A stretch of 64,000 nt of DNA from Trichormus variabilis 0441 (GCF_009856605.1 NZ_CP047242.1:3974001-4038000), one strand, 5' to 3'. Shown: positions 9,301-18,277, counted from the stretch's first letter. Made by a program: numbers and translations. Notes: generated by a model from the sequence alone, not told the origin.

Positions 9301-10106
9301 ACACACTCAGGTTGTGGGATGTGAATGGTCAGCCGATTGGTCAACCCTTGATTGGGCATGAATCTGGGGTCTATTCAGTGGCGTTTTCCCCAGACGGTCA
9401 GCGCATTGTCAGTGGCAGTGGGGACAACACACTCAGGTTGTGGGATGTGAATGGTCAGTCGATTGGTCAACCCTTAATCGGGCATGAATCTGGGGTCTAT
9501 TCAGTGGCGTTTTCCCCAGACGGTCAGCGCATTGTCAGTGGCAGTTGGGACAACACACTCAGGTTGTGGGATGTGAATGGTCAGTCGATTGGTCAACCCT
9601 TAATCGGGCATGAATCTGGGGTCTATTCAGTGGCGTTTTCCCCCGATGGCCAGCGTATTGTCAGTGGCAGTTGGGATAACACACTCAGGTTGTGGGATGT
9701 GAATGGTCAGCCGATTGGTCAACCCTTGATGGGGCATAAAGCTGCGGTCATATCAGTGGCGTTTTCCCCGGACGGTCAGCGCATTGTCAGTGGCAGTGCT
9801 GACAACAAACTCAAGTTGTGGCGTGGTAGCTGGCAATCATGGCTGAAGGTCTGCTGTGACCGATTAGCTTACTACCTCATCTCTCACAACCCTGAGAACA
9901 ATATTATGGAAGGATCTTGCGCTGTCTGTGCAAAATATGCTTGGAGTAGTGCAGAAATAGCAAAAATTTTGCAGCGACAAGCTTATGATTTAGCTTTTCA
10001 GGGCAAGGTAGAGCTTGCAATCACTAAATTCCAGCAAGCAATCGAGTACGATCCCAGCCTAAAGTTAGACCCGGAAACAGAAGCTCATAAGTGGAGCAGA
10101 CGTTAG
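6384..10106 (+). CDS. Caspase-like / nSTAND NTPase / WD40 / TPR-like protein
   Basis: A 1240-residue paralogue of the preceding gene in its N- and C-terminal modules. The caspase domain (about 1-245) has YFSGHG and WLDCCYSGEL. The middle is a different NTPase: after the linker NPYRGLAAFDFKPED comes the P-loop GASGSGKSS (about 304-312) and Walker B LVIDQFEE (about 395), typical of the novel-STAND (nSTAND1) type rather than NACHT. A helical coiled region (about 745-820) leads to 8 WD40 repeats (about 826-1150), then a helical tail ending in a TPR-like segment (AFQGKVELAITKFQQAIEYD). Its ATG overlaps the previous stop (ATGA), so the two proteins are probably made together. The ligand and caspase substrate are unknown. 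Confidence 0.88.
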   Translation: MSRDALVVGINTYNFPQLPRLRSPAKDAEGIAQRLSEGDYFRVWRLPEYLDPFENNAPRVAQNQEVILRDLKTALERLFLPEGNNYPDTALFYFSGHGIRSTGRIKEGFLATSDTNPDDDKWGLSLQWLRRVLEESPIRQQVIWLDCCYSGELLNFDEANPGDKGKARDRCFIAASREFEESWTDPNSDYSVLTKVLLKGLEPQRQQDGLVDNYRLIDFINQNLKQEKQRPVFYNSGLPITLVKSKTTVTQNTDNSLQPNKNPYRGLAAFDFKPEDIQFFYGRTALTDELLEKLWQQNFLAVLGASGSGKSSVVRAGLLNAIQQGERRDTANWHILPVITPGNDPLASLAAAFINPNEPDGRKSRLCQTYSRELQEEGAKALAKLVADYQPNPVVLVIDQFEEVFTLCNDSQERQKFFACLMDVLTSPNETENNTAALRVVITMRADFLGKCLEQDYAGLAENIKNHIATVTPLNQEELRDAIIKPAELVGLSVEEALVRKMIADVQGSPASLPLLQYALTELWELWHQDWQQRGTTAGKTLTLTNYVQIGEVKGALEKQADKVYNTLSEKEQAVAKRIFLELTQLGEGTEDTRRRVLKSELINDQHPEELLDQVICKLADARLVVTNNIVLNVTTVVRTEKMGDTTSQPVEVVIDVAHEALIRHWTSLRLWLDENRDALRTERKLQTAAKDWQDHQQDSAYLWLGARLAEAQEYEQKYFRLGRLVPLSKKFIEASKTEQQRLEREKDEQIQALNQALTESQLREQAIRILELLQIQPQDGVESAIQAIEENLKQLPANILTVVQNNLLQAMAIVNLPNIIQGHESGVNSVAFSPDGQRIVSGSGDKTLRLWDVNGQPIGQPLIGHEGAVKSVAFSPDGQRIVSGSGDKTLRLWNVNGQPIGQPLIGHEGEVKSVAFSPDGQRIVSGSWDNTLRLWNVNGQPIGQPLIGHEGAVNSVAFSPDGQCIVSGSWDNTLRLWDVNGQPIGQPLIGHESGVYSVAFSPDGQRIVSGSGDNTLRLWDVNGQSIGQPLIGHESGVYSVAFSPDGQRIVSGSWDNTLRLWDVNGQSIGQPLIGHESGVYSVAFSPDGQRIVSGSWDNTLRLWDVNGQPIGQPLMGHKAAVISVAFSPDGQRIVSGSADNKLKLWRGSWQSWLKVCCDRLAYYLISHNPENNIMEGSCAVCAKYAWSSAEIAKILQRQAYDLAFQGKVELAITKFQQAIEYDPSLKLDPETEAHKWSRR
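8860..9830 (+). repeat. Tandem 126-bp WD40-coding repeats (8 units)
   Basis: Eight units share the frame VAFSPDGQRIVSGS, then D(N/K)T, LRLWDVNGQ.IGQPLIGHE. Nucleotide identity between units is very high and the framework is nearly the same DNA as in the upstream gene (for example ATTGTCAGTGGCAGT). The two arrays differ systematically at GGR/GQR, IRLW/LRLW and PFRGHE/PLIGHE. So homogenisation works mainly within each gene. Confidence 0.93.
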
Positions 10107-10413
10107 AAGTAAATAGTGAGCAATCTAACTCCAGACTTCTCTCCCCCTGAATTGGAAAACGTCATAGTTTTTTAATCGTAATCAATCTTCATCTGGTTGT
10201 AACATCTCAAAGTATTTTGAGAGGTCATTGATAAATAACTTTACACACGATAAGTTTAGTTTTGCACACTATATGTTAGTGTAACGATATTCGTACAATG
10301 TAATTCACAAGATAAATTGAGTCAATCCTCTGACCATAATCTCCAAGCTCAGAAGATATTTGATGCTTTACCTAATTAGCCCAAACTGCAAAATCGATTT
10401 TTGGTGAAAAATT
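10107..10413 (+). promoter_or_regulatory. Upstream region of the transposase operon with a putative Xre operator
   Basis: This 307-bp stretch holds no gene. At 10240-10283 lies TTACACACGATAAGTTTAG, immediately followed by TTTTGCACACTATA (10260-10273) and ATGTTAGTGTAA. The whole is bounded by the inverted arms TTACAC and GTGTAA. The 14-bp core is identical to 26497-26510 upstream of cas12k, and the flanking TACACA..ATAA element is shared as well. TTGCAC (10262-10267) could serve as a -35 box, so a bound repressor would block the promoter. I see no transposon-end repeats here: neither TGTACA nor the GCGACA-TAAT-GTGAA units found at the other end. Confidence 0.6.
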
Positions 10414-11088
10414 ATGGTTTCCCAACTTCAGCAACGAAACGATTATTCATTTGCAGACTATAGCAACTCGTGTTGGTTCATTGACTTTGCTTTATTGGAT
10501 ATAAATATTGCTGACACAAATGGTTCATTGATTGGAAGACCCTATTTAACTACAGCTATAGATATTTATTCTCAATGCTGTATGGGTTTATTTTTGAGTT
10601 TAAAATCACCAAATCATCAAGCGATAACTCAAGCCTTGCGTCACGCAATTTTACCGAAAAGTTACGATTCAGAATATAACTTACGTCATGAGTGGATAAC
10701 CTACGGCATCCCGGCAGGCTTACAACTCAATAATAGCAGTCTTACAAATTCCTATTTATTACAAGATAAATTGTCTCAACTAGGAATTAGTATATATTCT
10801 CCCAAGTCTGGCTCAAGATTGAATGATTCTTTTACTGAAAAATTATTTTCTGAGATAAATAGATACCTAAGTTCAGATGCACTATCAAATCAAATATCTA
10901 CTGACAATAATTCTTTCCTGACTTTGGGAGTTTTAGAAAAAATATTAGTGCTTTACTTCGTTGACAATTTTAATCAACAAATTCATAATGATTCCTCGCA
11001 TCAAACACGTCAAGAACGGTGGGAATCAGGCTTAGGTTCTGCGTCTAAGATGATTGAAGAAAACTTTATCCACACATTGTTAACTTAA
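10414..11088 (+). CDS. TnsB-like protein with broken DDE triad, catalytic-domain only
   Basis: A 224-residue protein aligning to the integrase-core region of the full TnsB encoded 2 bp downstream. The shared block is RHAILPKSYDSEYNLRHEW against HHAILPKSYSSEYTLRHEW, and homology continues to TLGVLEKILVLYFVDNFNQ and QERWESGL. It lacks the N-terminal DNA-binding helices and the C-terminal beta-barrel and tail of TnsB. The first Asp (D24 in WFIDFALLD) and a plausible Glu (E142 in FTEKLFSEIN) are kept. The second Asp, in TnsB's FYTDGGKDF, is replaced (LQLNNSSLT, N106). So it should not catalyse strand transfer. The frame is open and not obviously decaying. It could be a regulator or assembly partner of TnsB, or a relic. 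Confidence 0.8.
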   Translation: MVSQLQQRNDYSFADYSNSCWFIDFALLDINIADTNGSLIGRPYLTTAIDIYSQCCMGLFLSLKSPNHQAITQALRHAILPKSYDSEYNLRHEWITYGIPAGLQLNNSSLTNSYLLQDKLSQLGISIYSPKSGSRLNDSFTEKLFSEINRYLSSDALSNQISTDNNSFLTLGVLEKILVLYFVDNFNQQIHNDSSHQTRQERWESGLGSASKMIEENFIHTLLT

Positions 11089-11090
11089 CA

Positions 11091-12836
11091 ATGTACCAAC
11101 AATTACAAGATTCTTATCCTGCAAACGACGATGGTGCTGTTGAATTACAAAAGCACCAAAATTCTACGAAAACCTCTTCTAAACTGCCGTCAGAAAAGTT
11201 AATTACCGACGACGTAAAGCTGAGGATGGAGGTAATTCAAAGCTTAACTGAACCTTGCGATCGCAAAACATACAGCGAGAAAAAGAAAGAAGCTGCCGAA
11301 AAATTGGGCGTAACAATTCGTCAGGTAGAGCGATTGCTGAAAAAATGGCGGGAAGAAGGGTTAGTTGGGCTAGCAACGACACGCGCAGATAAAGGAAAAT
11401 ACCGCCTTGAACAAGAATGGGTAGATTTTATAATTAATACTTACACCAATGGTAACAAGAAGGGTAAACAAATGACCCGCCATCAGGTGTTTTTAAAGGT
11501 TAAAGGTGAAGCCAAGGAAAAAGGTCTTAAAAAAGGTGAGTATCCTAGTCACCAGTCAATTTATAGAATTTTAGATAAACACATTGAGGGAAAAGAAAGA
11601 AAAGATAATGCACGTAGTCCTGGTTATTCAGGAGAGAAACTCACCCACATGACCCGTGATGGTCGAGAGTTGGAAGTTGAGGGCAGTAATGATGTCTGGC
11701 AATGTGACCATACTCGCTTAGATGTAATGTTGGTAGATGAGTATGGAGTTTTAGACCGTCCTTGGTTAACTATTGTGATTGACTCCTACTCTCGTTGTGT
11801 AATGGGTTTTTATTTGGGATTTGATCACCCTAGTTCTCAAATTGATGCCCTAGCTTTGCATCATGCGATTTTGCCCAAGTCCTATAGTTCTGAGTACACA
11901 TTGCGTCACGAATGGGTAGCTTATGGCAAGCCTAACTACTTCTACACTGATGGTGGTAAAGATTTTACTTCTATCCACACAACAGAACAGGTTGCAGTGC
12001 AAATAGGTTTTTCTTGCGCTTTGAGAAGACGACCATCTGATGGTGGAATTGTTGAACGCTTCTTCAAAACACTTAACGAGCAAGTATTAAATACTCTCCC
12101 CGGATATACAGGCTCAAATGTTCAACAACGCCCAGAAAATGTTGATAAAAATGCTTGTCTCACTCTCAAGAATTTAGAGATGGTATTAGTACGCTACATC
12201 GTTGATGAGTACAACCAGCACACGGATGCCAGGATGAAAGACCAATCTCGAATTGGGCGTTGGGAAGCTGGATCGATGGTAGAACCATATCTTTATAATG
12301 AATTGGACTTAGCTATTTGTTTAATGAAACAAGAACGGCGCAAAGTTCAAAAGTATGGCTGTATTCAATTTGAAAATTTGACCTATCGGGCAGACCATTT
12401 GAGAGGTCGAGATGGAGAAACTGTAGCACTAAGATATGACCCTGCCGATGTAACTACGCTTCTTGTATACGAAATTAATGCAGACGGCACAGAAGAATTT
12501 CTCGATTATGCCCATGCTCAAAGTTTAGAAACAGAACACCTATCTTTAAGAGAACTCAAGGCAATTAATAAGCGGTTAAAAGAAGCAAGCGAAGAAATTA
12601 ATAATGACTCGATTTTAGAGGCAATGCTTGACCGTCAAGCTTTTGTAGAGCAAACAGTTAAACAAAACCGCAAACAACGCAGACAAGCAGCAAGTGAGCA
12701 AGTTAATCCTGTAGAGCCAGTGGCTAAAAAATTTGCTGTCCCTGAGCCTAAAGAAGTCGAGACTGACAGCGAACCAGATATGGAATTACCTAATTACGAG
12801 GTTCGTTACATGGATGAATTTTTTGAAGAGGATTAG
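11091..12836 (+). CDS. tnsB: CAST transposase TnsB (DDE integrase)
   Basis: 581 residues, the size usual for V-K TnsB. N-terminal helix-turn-helix domains (about 45-170, including VTIRQVERLLKKWREEGLVG) bind the end repeats. The RNase-H-like core has the full triad: D206 (WQCDHTRLD), D287 (FYTDGGKDF) and E322 (GGIVERFFKTLNE). A Mu-type beta-barrel follows (about 410-490) and a charged C-terminal tail (ending YEVRYMDEFFEED) that in this family contacts TnsC. It cuts and joins the 3' ends. With no TnsA, the family tends to form cointegrates. It begins 2 bp after the TnsB-like gene and is followed 9 bp later by tnsC, so the four genes read as one operon. Confidence 0.97.
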   Translation: MYQQLQDSYPANDDGAVELQKHQNSTKTSSKLPSEKLITDDVKLRMEVIQSLTEPCDRKTYSEKKKEAAEKLGVTIRQVERLLKKWREEGLVGLATTRADKGKYRLEQEWVDFIINTYTNGNKKGKQMTRHQVFLKVKGEAKEKGLKKGEYPSHQSIYRILDKHIEGKERKDNARSPGYSGEKLTHMTRDGRELEVEGSNDVWQCDHTRLDVMLVDEYGVLDRPWLTIVIDSYSRCVMGFYLGFDHPSSQIDALALHHAILPKSYSSEYTLRHEWVAYGKPNYFYTDGGKDFTSIHTTEQVAVQIGFSCALRRRPSDGGIVERFFKTLNEQVLNTLPGYTGSNVQQRPENVDKNACLTLKNLEMVLVRYIVDEYNQHTDARMKDQSRIGRWEAGSMVEPYLYNELDLAICLMKQERRKVQKYGCIQFENLTYRADHLRGRDGETVALRYDPADVTTLLVYEINADGTEEFLDYAHAQSLETEHLSLRELKAINKRLKEASEEINNDSILEAMLDRQAFVEQTVKQNRKQRRQAASEQVNPVEPVAKKFAVPEPKEVETDSEPDMELPNYEVRYMDEFFEED

Positions 12837-12845
12837 GTAGAGAAT

Positions 12846-13673
12846 ATGACGGATGCAAAACCATTAGACTTTATTCAGGAACCCACGCGAGAAATCCAAG
12901 CTCACATTGAACGTTTAAGCCGCGCTCCTTACTTAGAATTAAACCAAGTTAAAAGTTGCCACACTTGGATGTATGAGTTAGTTATTTCTAGGATGACTGG
13001 TCTCTTGGTAGGAGAATCACGCTCCGGAAAGACAGTTACTTGTAAAGCTTTTAGAAATAACTATAATAACTTACGACAAGGGCAAGAACAACGTATAAAG
13101 CCTGTGGTTTATATTCAAATTTCCAAAAACTGTGGCTCAAGAGAGCTTTTCGTTAAAATTCTCAAGGCCTTGAATAAACCATCAAATGGAACAATTGCTG
13201 ATCTGAGAGAGCGAACACTAGATAGCCTTGAAATACATCAAGTGGAGATGCTAATTATTGATGAAGCAAATCACTTAAAAATTGAAACATTTTCAGATGT
13301 ACGGCATATTTATGATGAAGATAGTTTAAAAATTTCGGTGCTACTTGTAGGTACTACAAGTCGGCTATTGGCAGTAGTAAAACGTGATGAACAAGTTGTT
13401 AACCGTTTTTTAGAAAAGTTTGAGATAGATAAATTAGAGGAAAATCAATTTAAGCAAATGATTCAAGTTTGGGAACGAGATGTGCTTAGATTGCCCGAAG
13501 AATCAAAATTAGCAAGCGGAGAGAGCTTTAAACTTTTGAAGCAGTCAACGAATAAATTAATTGGTAGGCTGGATATGATTCTTCGTAAAGCAGCTATTCG
13601 TTCGTTACTGAGGGGTTATAAAAAAGTAGACCAGGGTGTTTTAAAAGAAATTATTACAGCAACAAAATTTTAA
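12846..13673 (+). CDS. tnsC: CAST AAA+ regulator TnsC
   Basis: 275 residues, the usual length of V-K TnsC. Walker A is GESRSGKT (about 56-63) and Walker B is MLIIDEAN (about 133-140), with sensor-like VLLVGTTSRL (about 173). The protein polymerises on target DNA with ATP, couples the Cas12k/TniQ target complex to TnsB and contributes target immunity (family knowledge). It lies 9 bp after tnsB and 1 bp before tniQ. No missing residues are evident. Confidence 0.96.
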   Translation: MTDAKPLDFIQEPTREIQAHIERLSRAPYLELNQVKSCHTWMYELVISRMTGLLVGESRSGKTVTCKAFRNNYNNLRQGQEQRIKPVVYIQISKNCGSRELFVKILKALNKPSNGTIADLRERTLDSLEIHQVEMLIIDEANHLKIETFSDVRHIYDEDSLKISVLLVGTTSRLLAVVKRDEQVVNRFLEKFEIDKLEENQFKQMIQVWERDVLRLPEESKLASGESFKLLKQSTNKLIGRLDMILRKAAIRSLLRGYKKVDQGVLKEIITATKF

Positions 13674-13674
13674 A

Positions 13675-14196
13675 ATGAGAGAAAGTATAAATGAAAATAA
13701 GCAGTTTTGGTTAATCAGAGTTGAGCCGCTAGAAGGGGAAAGCATCAGCCACTTCTTAGGTAGATTTAGACGAGAGAAAGGAAATAAATTTTCTGCTCCT
13801 AGTGGATTAGGTGATGTAGCAGGGCTTGGGGCTGTGTTAGCCCGTTGGGAGAAGTTTTACTTTAATCCCTTTCCTACTCATCAGGAGTTAGAAGCACTAG
13901 CATCTGTAGTACAAGTTGATGTAGATAGATTGCGACAGATGTTGCCACCACTTGGTGTCAGCATGAAACACAGTCCAATTCGATTGTGTGGAGCCTGTTA
14001 CGCAGAGTCACCTTGTCATAAAATCGAGTGGCAGTTTAAAAAGACTGTGGGATGCGATCGCCATCAGCTACGCTTGTTATCAAAATGCCCTGTCTGCGAA
14101 AAGCCATTTCCAGTCCCCGCCTTATGGGTAGATGGAATTTGCAATAGATGTTTTACGCCTTTTGCAGAGATGGCACAATATCAAAAGCATTACTAA
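13675..14196 (+). CDS. tniQ: CAST target adaptor TniQ (short form)
   Basis: 173 residues, the short TniQ typical of V-K elements. The N-terminal TniQ motif is VEPLEGESISHFLGRFRRE (about 16-34). Cys/His zinc-binding motifs are RLCGACYAE, GCDRHQLRLLSKCPVC and ICNRCF (about 102-160). It bridges Cas12k and TnsC at the target. No longer TnsD-like TniQ is present in the window, so homing must rely on a guide RNA, in line with the tRNA-matching spacer at 29373. Confidence 0.94.
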   Translation: MRESINENKQFWLIRVEPLEGESISHFLGRFRREKGNKFSAPSGLGDVAGLGAVLARWEKFYFNPFPTHQELEALASVVQVDVDRLRQMLPPLGVSMKHSPIRLCGACYAESPCHKIEWQFKKTVGCDRHQLRLLSKCPVCEKPFPVPALWVDGICNRCFTPFAEMAQYQKHY

Positions 14197-14502
14197 ATAA
14201 AAACTTTGGCTTTACAATAACAAGTCAACTTATTTGAAATATTGCGATCGCACAGCTTAGTCCATTTCTACAACAGGTCACTTCAACGCCCAAAGTAGTT
14301 AGAATGCGATCGCCTAATCCAAGCATTGATGCAGCAGCAATGTCATAACCTTAAAATCTATGACTATCAAGGCCAAAAGTAGTAGATATACTGACTCATA
14401 ATCAGCTTAGTTTCTCTTATGGTCGTAAGATGCAATATCTGGCTATCAAAAGCTGTAGAAATTTATTGCTAGAAAAATCTGCCATCTGGGAAACACTTCA
14501 AT
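14197..14502. other. Intergenic stretch between tniQ and cargo
   Basis: 306 bp with two HIP1-like GCGATCGC octamers and no convincing ORF, RNA gene or repeat. It probably holds the promoter of the helicase gene, but I see no clear consensus elements. Confidence 0.4.
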
Positions 14503-17500
14503 ATGGTTGTTAGGCTTGAGAATCTGACAAAAGGCACACAAGTACAAGGGATTTTGCCCAACAATATTGTTACCATCGTTGATGCTCAGTGGCATGGCTC
14601 TGATGTTGTTGAACTTACTTATAAAGATGCTAGTGGCACGCTAGGGAATGAGTTGGTATTTCGAGATAAAGAAATTACCCTAGAAATTATCACTTCTGGC
14701 GGTGCTTGGAGTTTTACTGCTGATGGTGCTAACTTTCGTTTAGTATCAGAAGCCCACCGTATTCGCCTAGCTTATCTGTTTGACCCTTTACTAGCTGTTC
14801 ACACCTCTCTAGTCGAACCGCTACCGCACCAAATTACTGCCGTTTACGGAGAAATGTTGACTCGTCAACCTCTGCGCTTTCTGTTAGCAGATGACCCAGG
14901 TGCAGGTAAAACTATTATGGCTGGGTTGCTGATTCGAGAATTGCTCATCCGTGGGGATTTACATCGCTGTCTTGTGGTTTGTCCTGGCAGTTTAGCCCCA
15001 CAATGGCAAGATGAACTATCACAAAAGTTTCATTTGCGCTTTGAAATTCTCACTAATGACCGTATTGAATCAGCAGTCAGTGGAAATGCTTTTTCAGAAA
15101 TACCATTACTGATTACACGATTAGATCAACTTAGTCGCAACCAAAACTTACAAGCGAAACTAGGGCAGACAGACTGGGATTTGGTGATTTGTGATGAAGC
15201 TCATAAAATGTCAGCTTCATTTTTTGGCGGAGAAATCCAAGAGACAAAGCGCTACAAGCTGGGCAAGCTATTATCGAGTTTAACCAGACATTTTTTATTA
15301 ATGTCAGCAACGCCGCATAACGGTAAAGAAGAAGACTTTCAGTTGTTTATAGCGTTGTTAGATGGTGATAGATTTGAAGGACGTTTCCGCGATGGTGTCC
15401 ACGTTGTAGATACTTCCGACTTGATGCGGCGTTTGGTTAAAGAAGATTTGCTCAAATTTGATGGCAAGCCATTATTTCCAGAACGTCAAGCCAGCACTAT
15501 AGAATACGAACTCTCCGATTTAGAAGCAGTACTTTATAAGCGAGTTACTGAGTACGTCCGTGAGGAGTTCAATCGTGCTGATGCTTTAGAAAATGAAGGA
15601 CGCAAAGGTACAGTGGGCTTTGCTTTAACTATTTTGCAACGCCGACTTGCTTCATCTCCAGAAGCTATTTATCAATCACTGCTACGCCGTCGAGAAAGGT
15701 TGCAAAAACGGTTGCGAGAAGAAGAATCGTTGAAGCGAGGAACTAATGCAACTATTGCATTTAAACAGGTTCTGGATTTAGAAGACATAGAAGATGATTT
15801 AGAAGATATTTCTATTGAAGAACGAGAAGCAACAGAACAAGAAGTAGTTGATTTAGCTACAGCATCACGCACGATCGCAGAATTGCAAACAGAAATTAAG
15901 CTTTTACAAGAATTAGAACAACTGGCTTTGCGTGTCCGGCGTAGTGGCAAAGATAAGAAATGGGAAGAACTCTCCAATCTGCTACAAAACAATGCCGAAA
16001 TGTTTAATGCTGAGGGACATCGGCGCAAACTGGTAATTTTTACCGAGCATCGGGACACATTAAATTATTTAACAGACAGGATTCGGACGCTACTGGGACG
16101 TAATGAAGCGGTGGTGACGATTCATGGCGCAATGGGACGCGAAGAACGTCGTAAAGCACAGGACGCATTTACCCAAGATATTGAAGTGCAAGTCTTAATC
16201 GCTACTGATGCTGCGGGTGAGGGGATTAACTTGCAAAGGGCGCACTTGATGGTTAATTACGATTTACCTTGGAATCCTAACCGCCTCGAACAACGCTTCG
16301 GACGAATTCACAGGATTGGGCAAACAGAGGTTTGTCACTTATGGAATTTATTGGCAAAAGATACCCGTGAAGGCGATGTGTATTTAGCATTATTAAAAAA
16401 GGTGGAAGCAGAGCAGAAAGCACTGGGGGGTAAAGTATTTGATGTATTAGGGAAAGCGATCGCAGGCAAGGAACTGAGAGAATTGCTCATAGAAGCAATT
16501 CGTTATGGTGATCAACCAGAGGTACGAGACAAACTTAACCAAGTTGTCAACGATAAACTTGACCAACAACGATTGCGGGAACTTCTAGAAGAACAAGCTT
16601 TAGCCCATGATGCAATGGATTTTGCCAAAGTTCAACAAATCCGAGAGGAAATGGAAAGGGCAGAGGCAAGGCGGTTGCAACCGCACTTTATAGCTTCATT
16701 CTTCTTAGAAGCATTTGTCCAGCTTGGTGGAACAGTACGTCAGCGAGAACCCCAACGCTATGAAATTACTCATGTTCCATCTGTCATCCGCAACCGAGGG
16801 CGGCAAATTGGAGTAGGAGAACCATTACTACAGCGTTACGAACGTATTTGCTTTGAAAAAGATTTGATTAGTATTGCTGGCAAACCTCTAGCAGCTTTTA
16901 TCTGTTCCGGTCATCCTTTGTTGGATGTCACAATTGACCTGACTTTGGAACGACATAGAGATTTGTTGAAACAGGGCAGTATTTTGGTGGATGAGAATGA
17001 TTCTAGCGAAGAAACCCGCACGCTAATTTATCTAGAACATTCTATACAAGATGCAAGAACCAATCTCAATGGTGCTAGGCGTGTAGTCTCACGGCGAATG
17101 CAATATGTGGAAATTAACCCGGAGGGAAATGCCTACAATGCTGGACACGCACCTTACCTCAATTACCGTCCACTCAGGGATGAAGAAAAAGATATTTTGG
17201 CAGCAGTTCTAGAAGAATCTTGGCTACGAGAAGATTTAGAAGCAAAAGCCAAGAGTCACGCGATCGCTCACCTTGTTCCCCAACATCTTCAAGAACTCAG
17301 GCAGCGCAAAGAAGAACTAATTGCTAAGACGATGACAGCAGTAAAAGATAGATTGACCAAGGAGATTAATTACTGGGATCATCGCGCAGAAGAATTAAAA
17401 ATACAAGAAGAAGCTGGTAAACCCAATGCCAAAATTAACTCAGCTAAAGCACGTCAACGAGCAGATGATTTGCAAGGGCGATTAATGCAACGTTTGGAGG

Positions 17501-18021
17501 AGTTGGAACAAGAACGTAAGTTATCTCCATTACCGCCTGTAATAGTTGGAGGTGCGTTGATAGTATCAGTGGGTTTGCTGGAACGACTGCAAGGCAAATC
17601 ACAGCCTACAAAGGATATGTTTGCCAAGGATACAGAACGGGTAGAAAAGGCTGCAATGGCTGCTGTAATGACCGCAGAATGCACGTTAGGGTATGAACCA
17701 ATAGATGTCAGTAACCAGAAGTGTGGTTACGATATTGAATCGCGCATTCCAGACACAGGACAGTTGCGATTTATTGAAGTTAAAGGGCGAATTACAGGGG
17801 CTAAAACTGTGACAGTAACGAAGAATGAAATTATTACGGCTCTCAACAAGCCAGACAATTTCATTTTGGCATTGGTACAAGTACCTTTAACAGCAGGATT
17901 GGATAGTAATGATTCTATTCGTTATTTACAGCGTCCGTTCCATAAAGAGCCAGATTTTGCAGTAACCAGTGTTAATTATGATTGGCTGGAGTTGTGGCAA
18001 CAAGGAACTGAGCCAGTTTAG
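14503..18021 (+). CDS. SNF2-family helicase with C-terminal DUF3883-like domain (defence cargo)
   Basis: 1172 residues. The SNF2/superfamily-2 core has Walker A DDPGAGKTIMAG (about 130), DEAH (VICDEAHKM, about 230), SATPHNGKEEDF (about 268) and the C-terminal helicase motifs ATDAAGEGINLQ and RFGRIHRIGQ (about 570-605). Charged helical regions follow. The C-terminus (about 1045-1172) carries GYDIES, then RFIEVKGRI, which fits the DUF3883 nuclease-like fold (D plus ExK). Such helicases (DrmD-like) pair with DUF1156 methylases and DUF499 ATPases in anti-phage loci, exactly the neighbours found here. The likely job is phage-DNA recognition or processing. The named system type is uncertain. Confidence 0.85.
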   Translation: MVVRLENLTKGTQVQGILPNNIVTIVDAQWHGSDVVELTYKDASGTLGNELVFRDKEITLEIITSGGAWSFTADGANFRLVSEAHRIRLAYLFDPLLAVHTSLVEPLPHQITAVYGEMLTRQPLRFLLADDPGAGKTIMAGLLIRELLIRGDLHRCLVVCPGSLAPQWQDELSQKFHLRFEILTNDRIESAVSGNAFSEIPLLITRLDQLSRNQNLQAKLGQTDWDLVICDEAHKMSASFFGGEIQETKRYKLGKLLSSLTRHFLLMSATPHNGKEEDFQLFIALLDGDRFEGRFRDGVHVVDTSDLMRRLVKEDLLKFDGKPLFPERQASTIEYELSDLEAVLYKRVTEYVREEFNRADALENEGRKGTVGFALTILQRRLASSPEAIYQSLLRRRERLQKRLREEESLKRGTNATIAFKQVLDLEDIEDDLEDISIEEREATEQEVVDLATASRTIAELQTEIKLLQELEQLALRVRRSGKDKKWEELSNLLQNNAEMFNAEGHRRKLVIFTEHRDTLNYLTDRIRTLLGRNEAVVTIHGAMGREERRKAQDAFTQDIEVQVLIATDAAGEGINLQRAHLMVNYDLPWNPNRLEQRFGRIHRIGQTEVCHLWNLLAKDTREGDVYLALLKKVEAEQKALGGKVFDVLGKAIAGKELRELLIEAIRYGDQPEVRDKLNQVVNDKLDQQRLRELLEEQALAHDAMDFAKVQQIREEMERAEARRLQPHFIASFFLEAFVQLGGTVRQREPQRYEITHVPSVIRNRGRQIGVGEPLLQRYERICFEKDLISIAGKPLAAFICSGHPLLDVTIDLTLERHRDLLKQGSILVDENDSSEETRTLIYLEHSIQDARTNLNGARRVVSRRMQYVEINPEGNAYNAGHAPYLNYRPLRDEEKDILAAVLEESWLREDLEAKAKSHAIAHLVPQHLQELRQRKEELIAKTMTAVKDRLTKEINYWDHRAEELKIQEEAGKPNAKINSAKARQRADDLQGRLMQRLEELEQERKLSPLPPVIVGGALIVSVGLLERLQGKSQPTKDMFAKDTERVEKAAMAAVMTAECTLGYEPIDVSNQKCGYDIESRIPDTGQLRFIEVKGRITGAKTVTVTKNEIITALNKPDNFILALVQVPLTAGLDSNDSIRYLQRPFHKEPDFAVTSVNYDWLELWQQGTEPV

Positions 18022-18277
18022 ATTTTATTGTTTGGTGCGATCGCAATTTTGAAACAATAAGTCAGACAGGACAATCTAGTAATTCTACTGGCACAAAAAG
18101 TTAATAAAAAGACTATAAATACTAGATGAAGCTTTGTCATCTAGTTAAGCAATTTTTAGTTAAAAAAGGCTAATTAGCCCATCAAGACCCTATATAAATA
18201 ATACGTGATTTCACATAAAAAAATATTTATTACGCTTAACAAGTACAAGTTTCGATTAAATCTGTCTGGTACGAAAA

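Noticed and set aside
10290..10325. CGTACAATGTAATTCACAAG as a decayed left end of the CAST
   Set aside because: It shares only TTCACAA with the end units, lacks TGTACA and further repeats, and would put the shared operator outside the element.
15672..16058. 128-aa antisense ORF under the helicase
   Set aside because: Ser-rich shadow of a Glu/Leu-rich coiled region.
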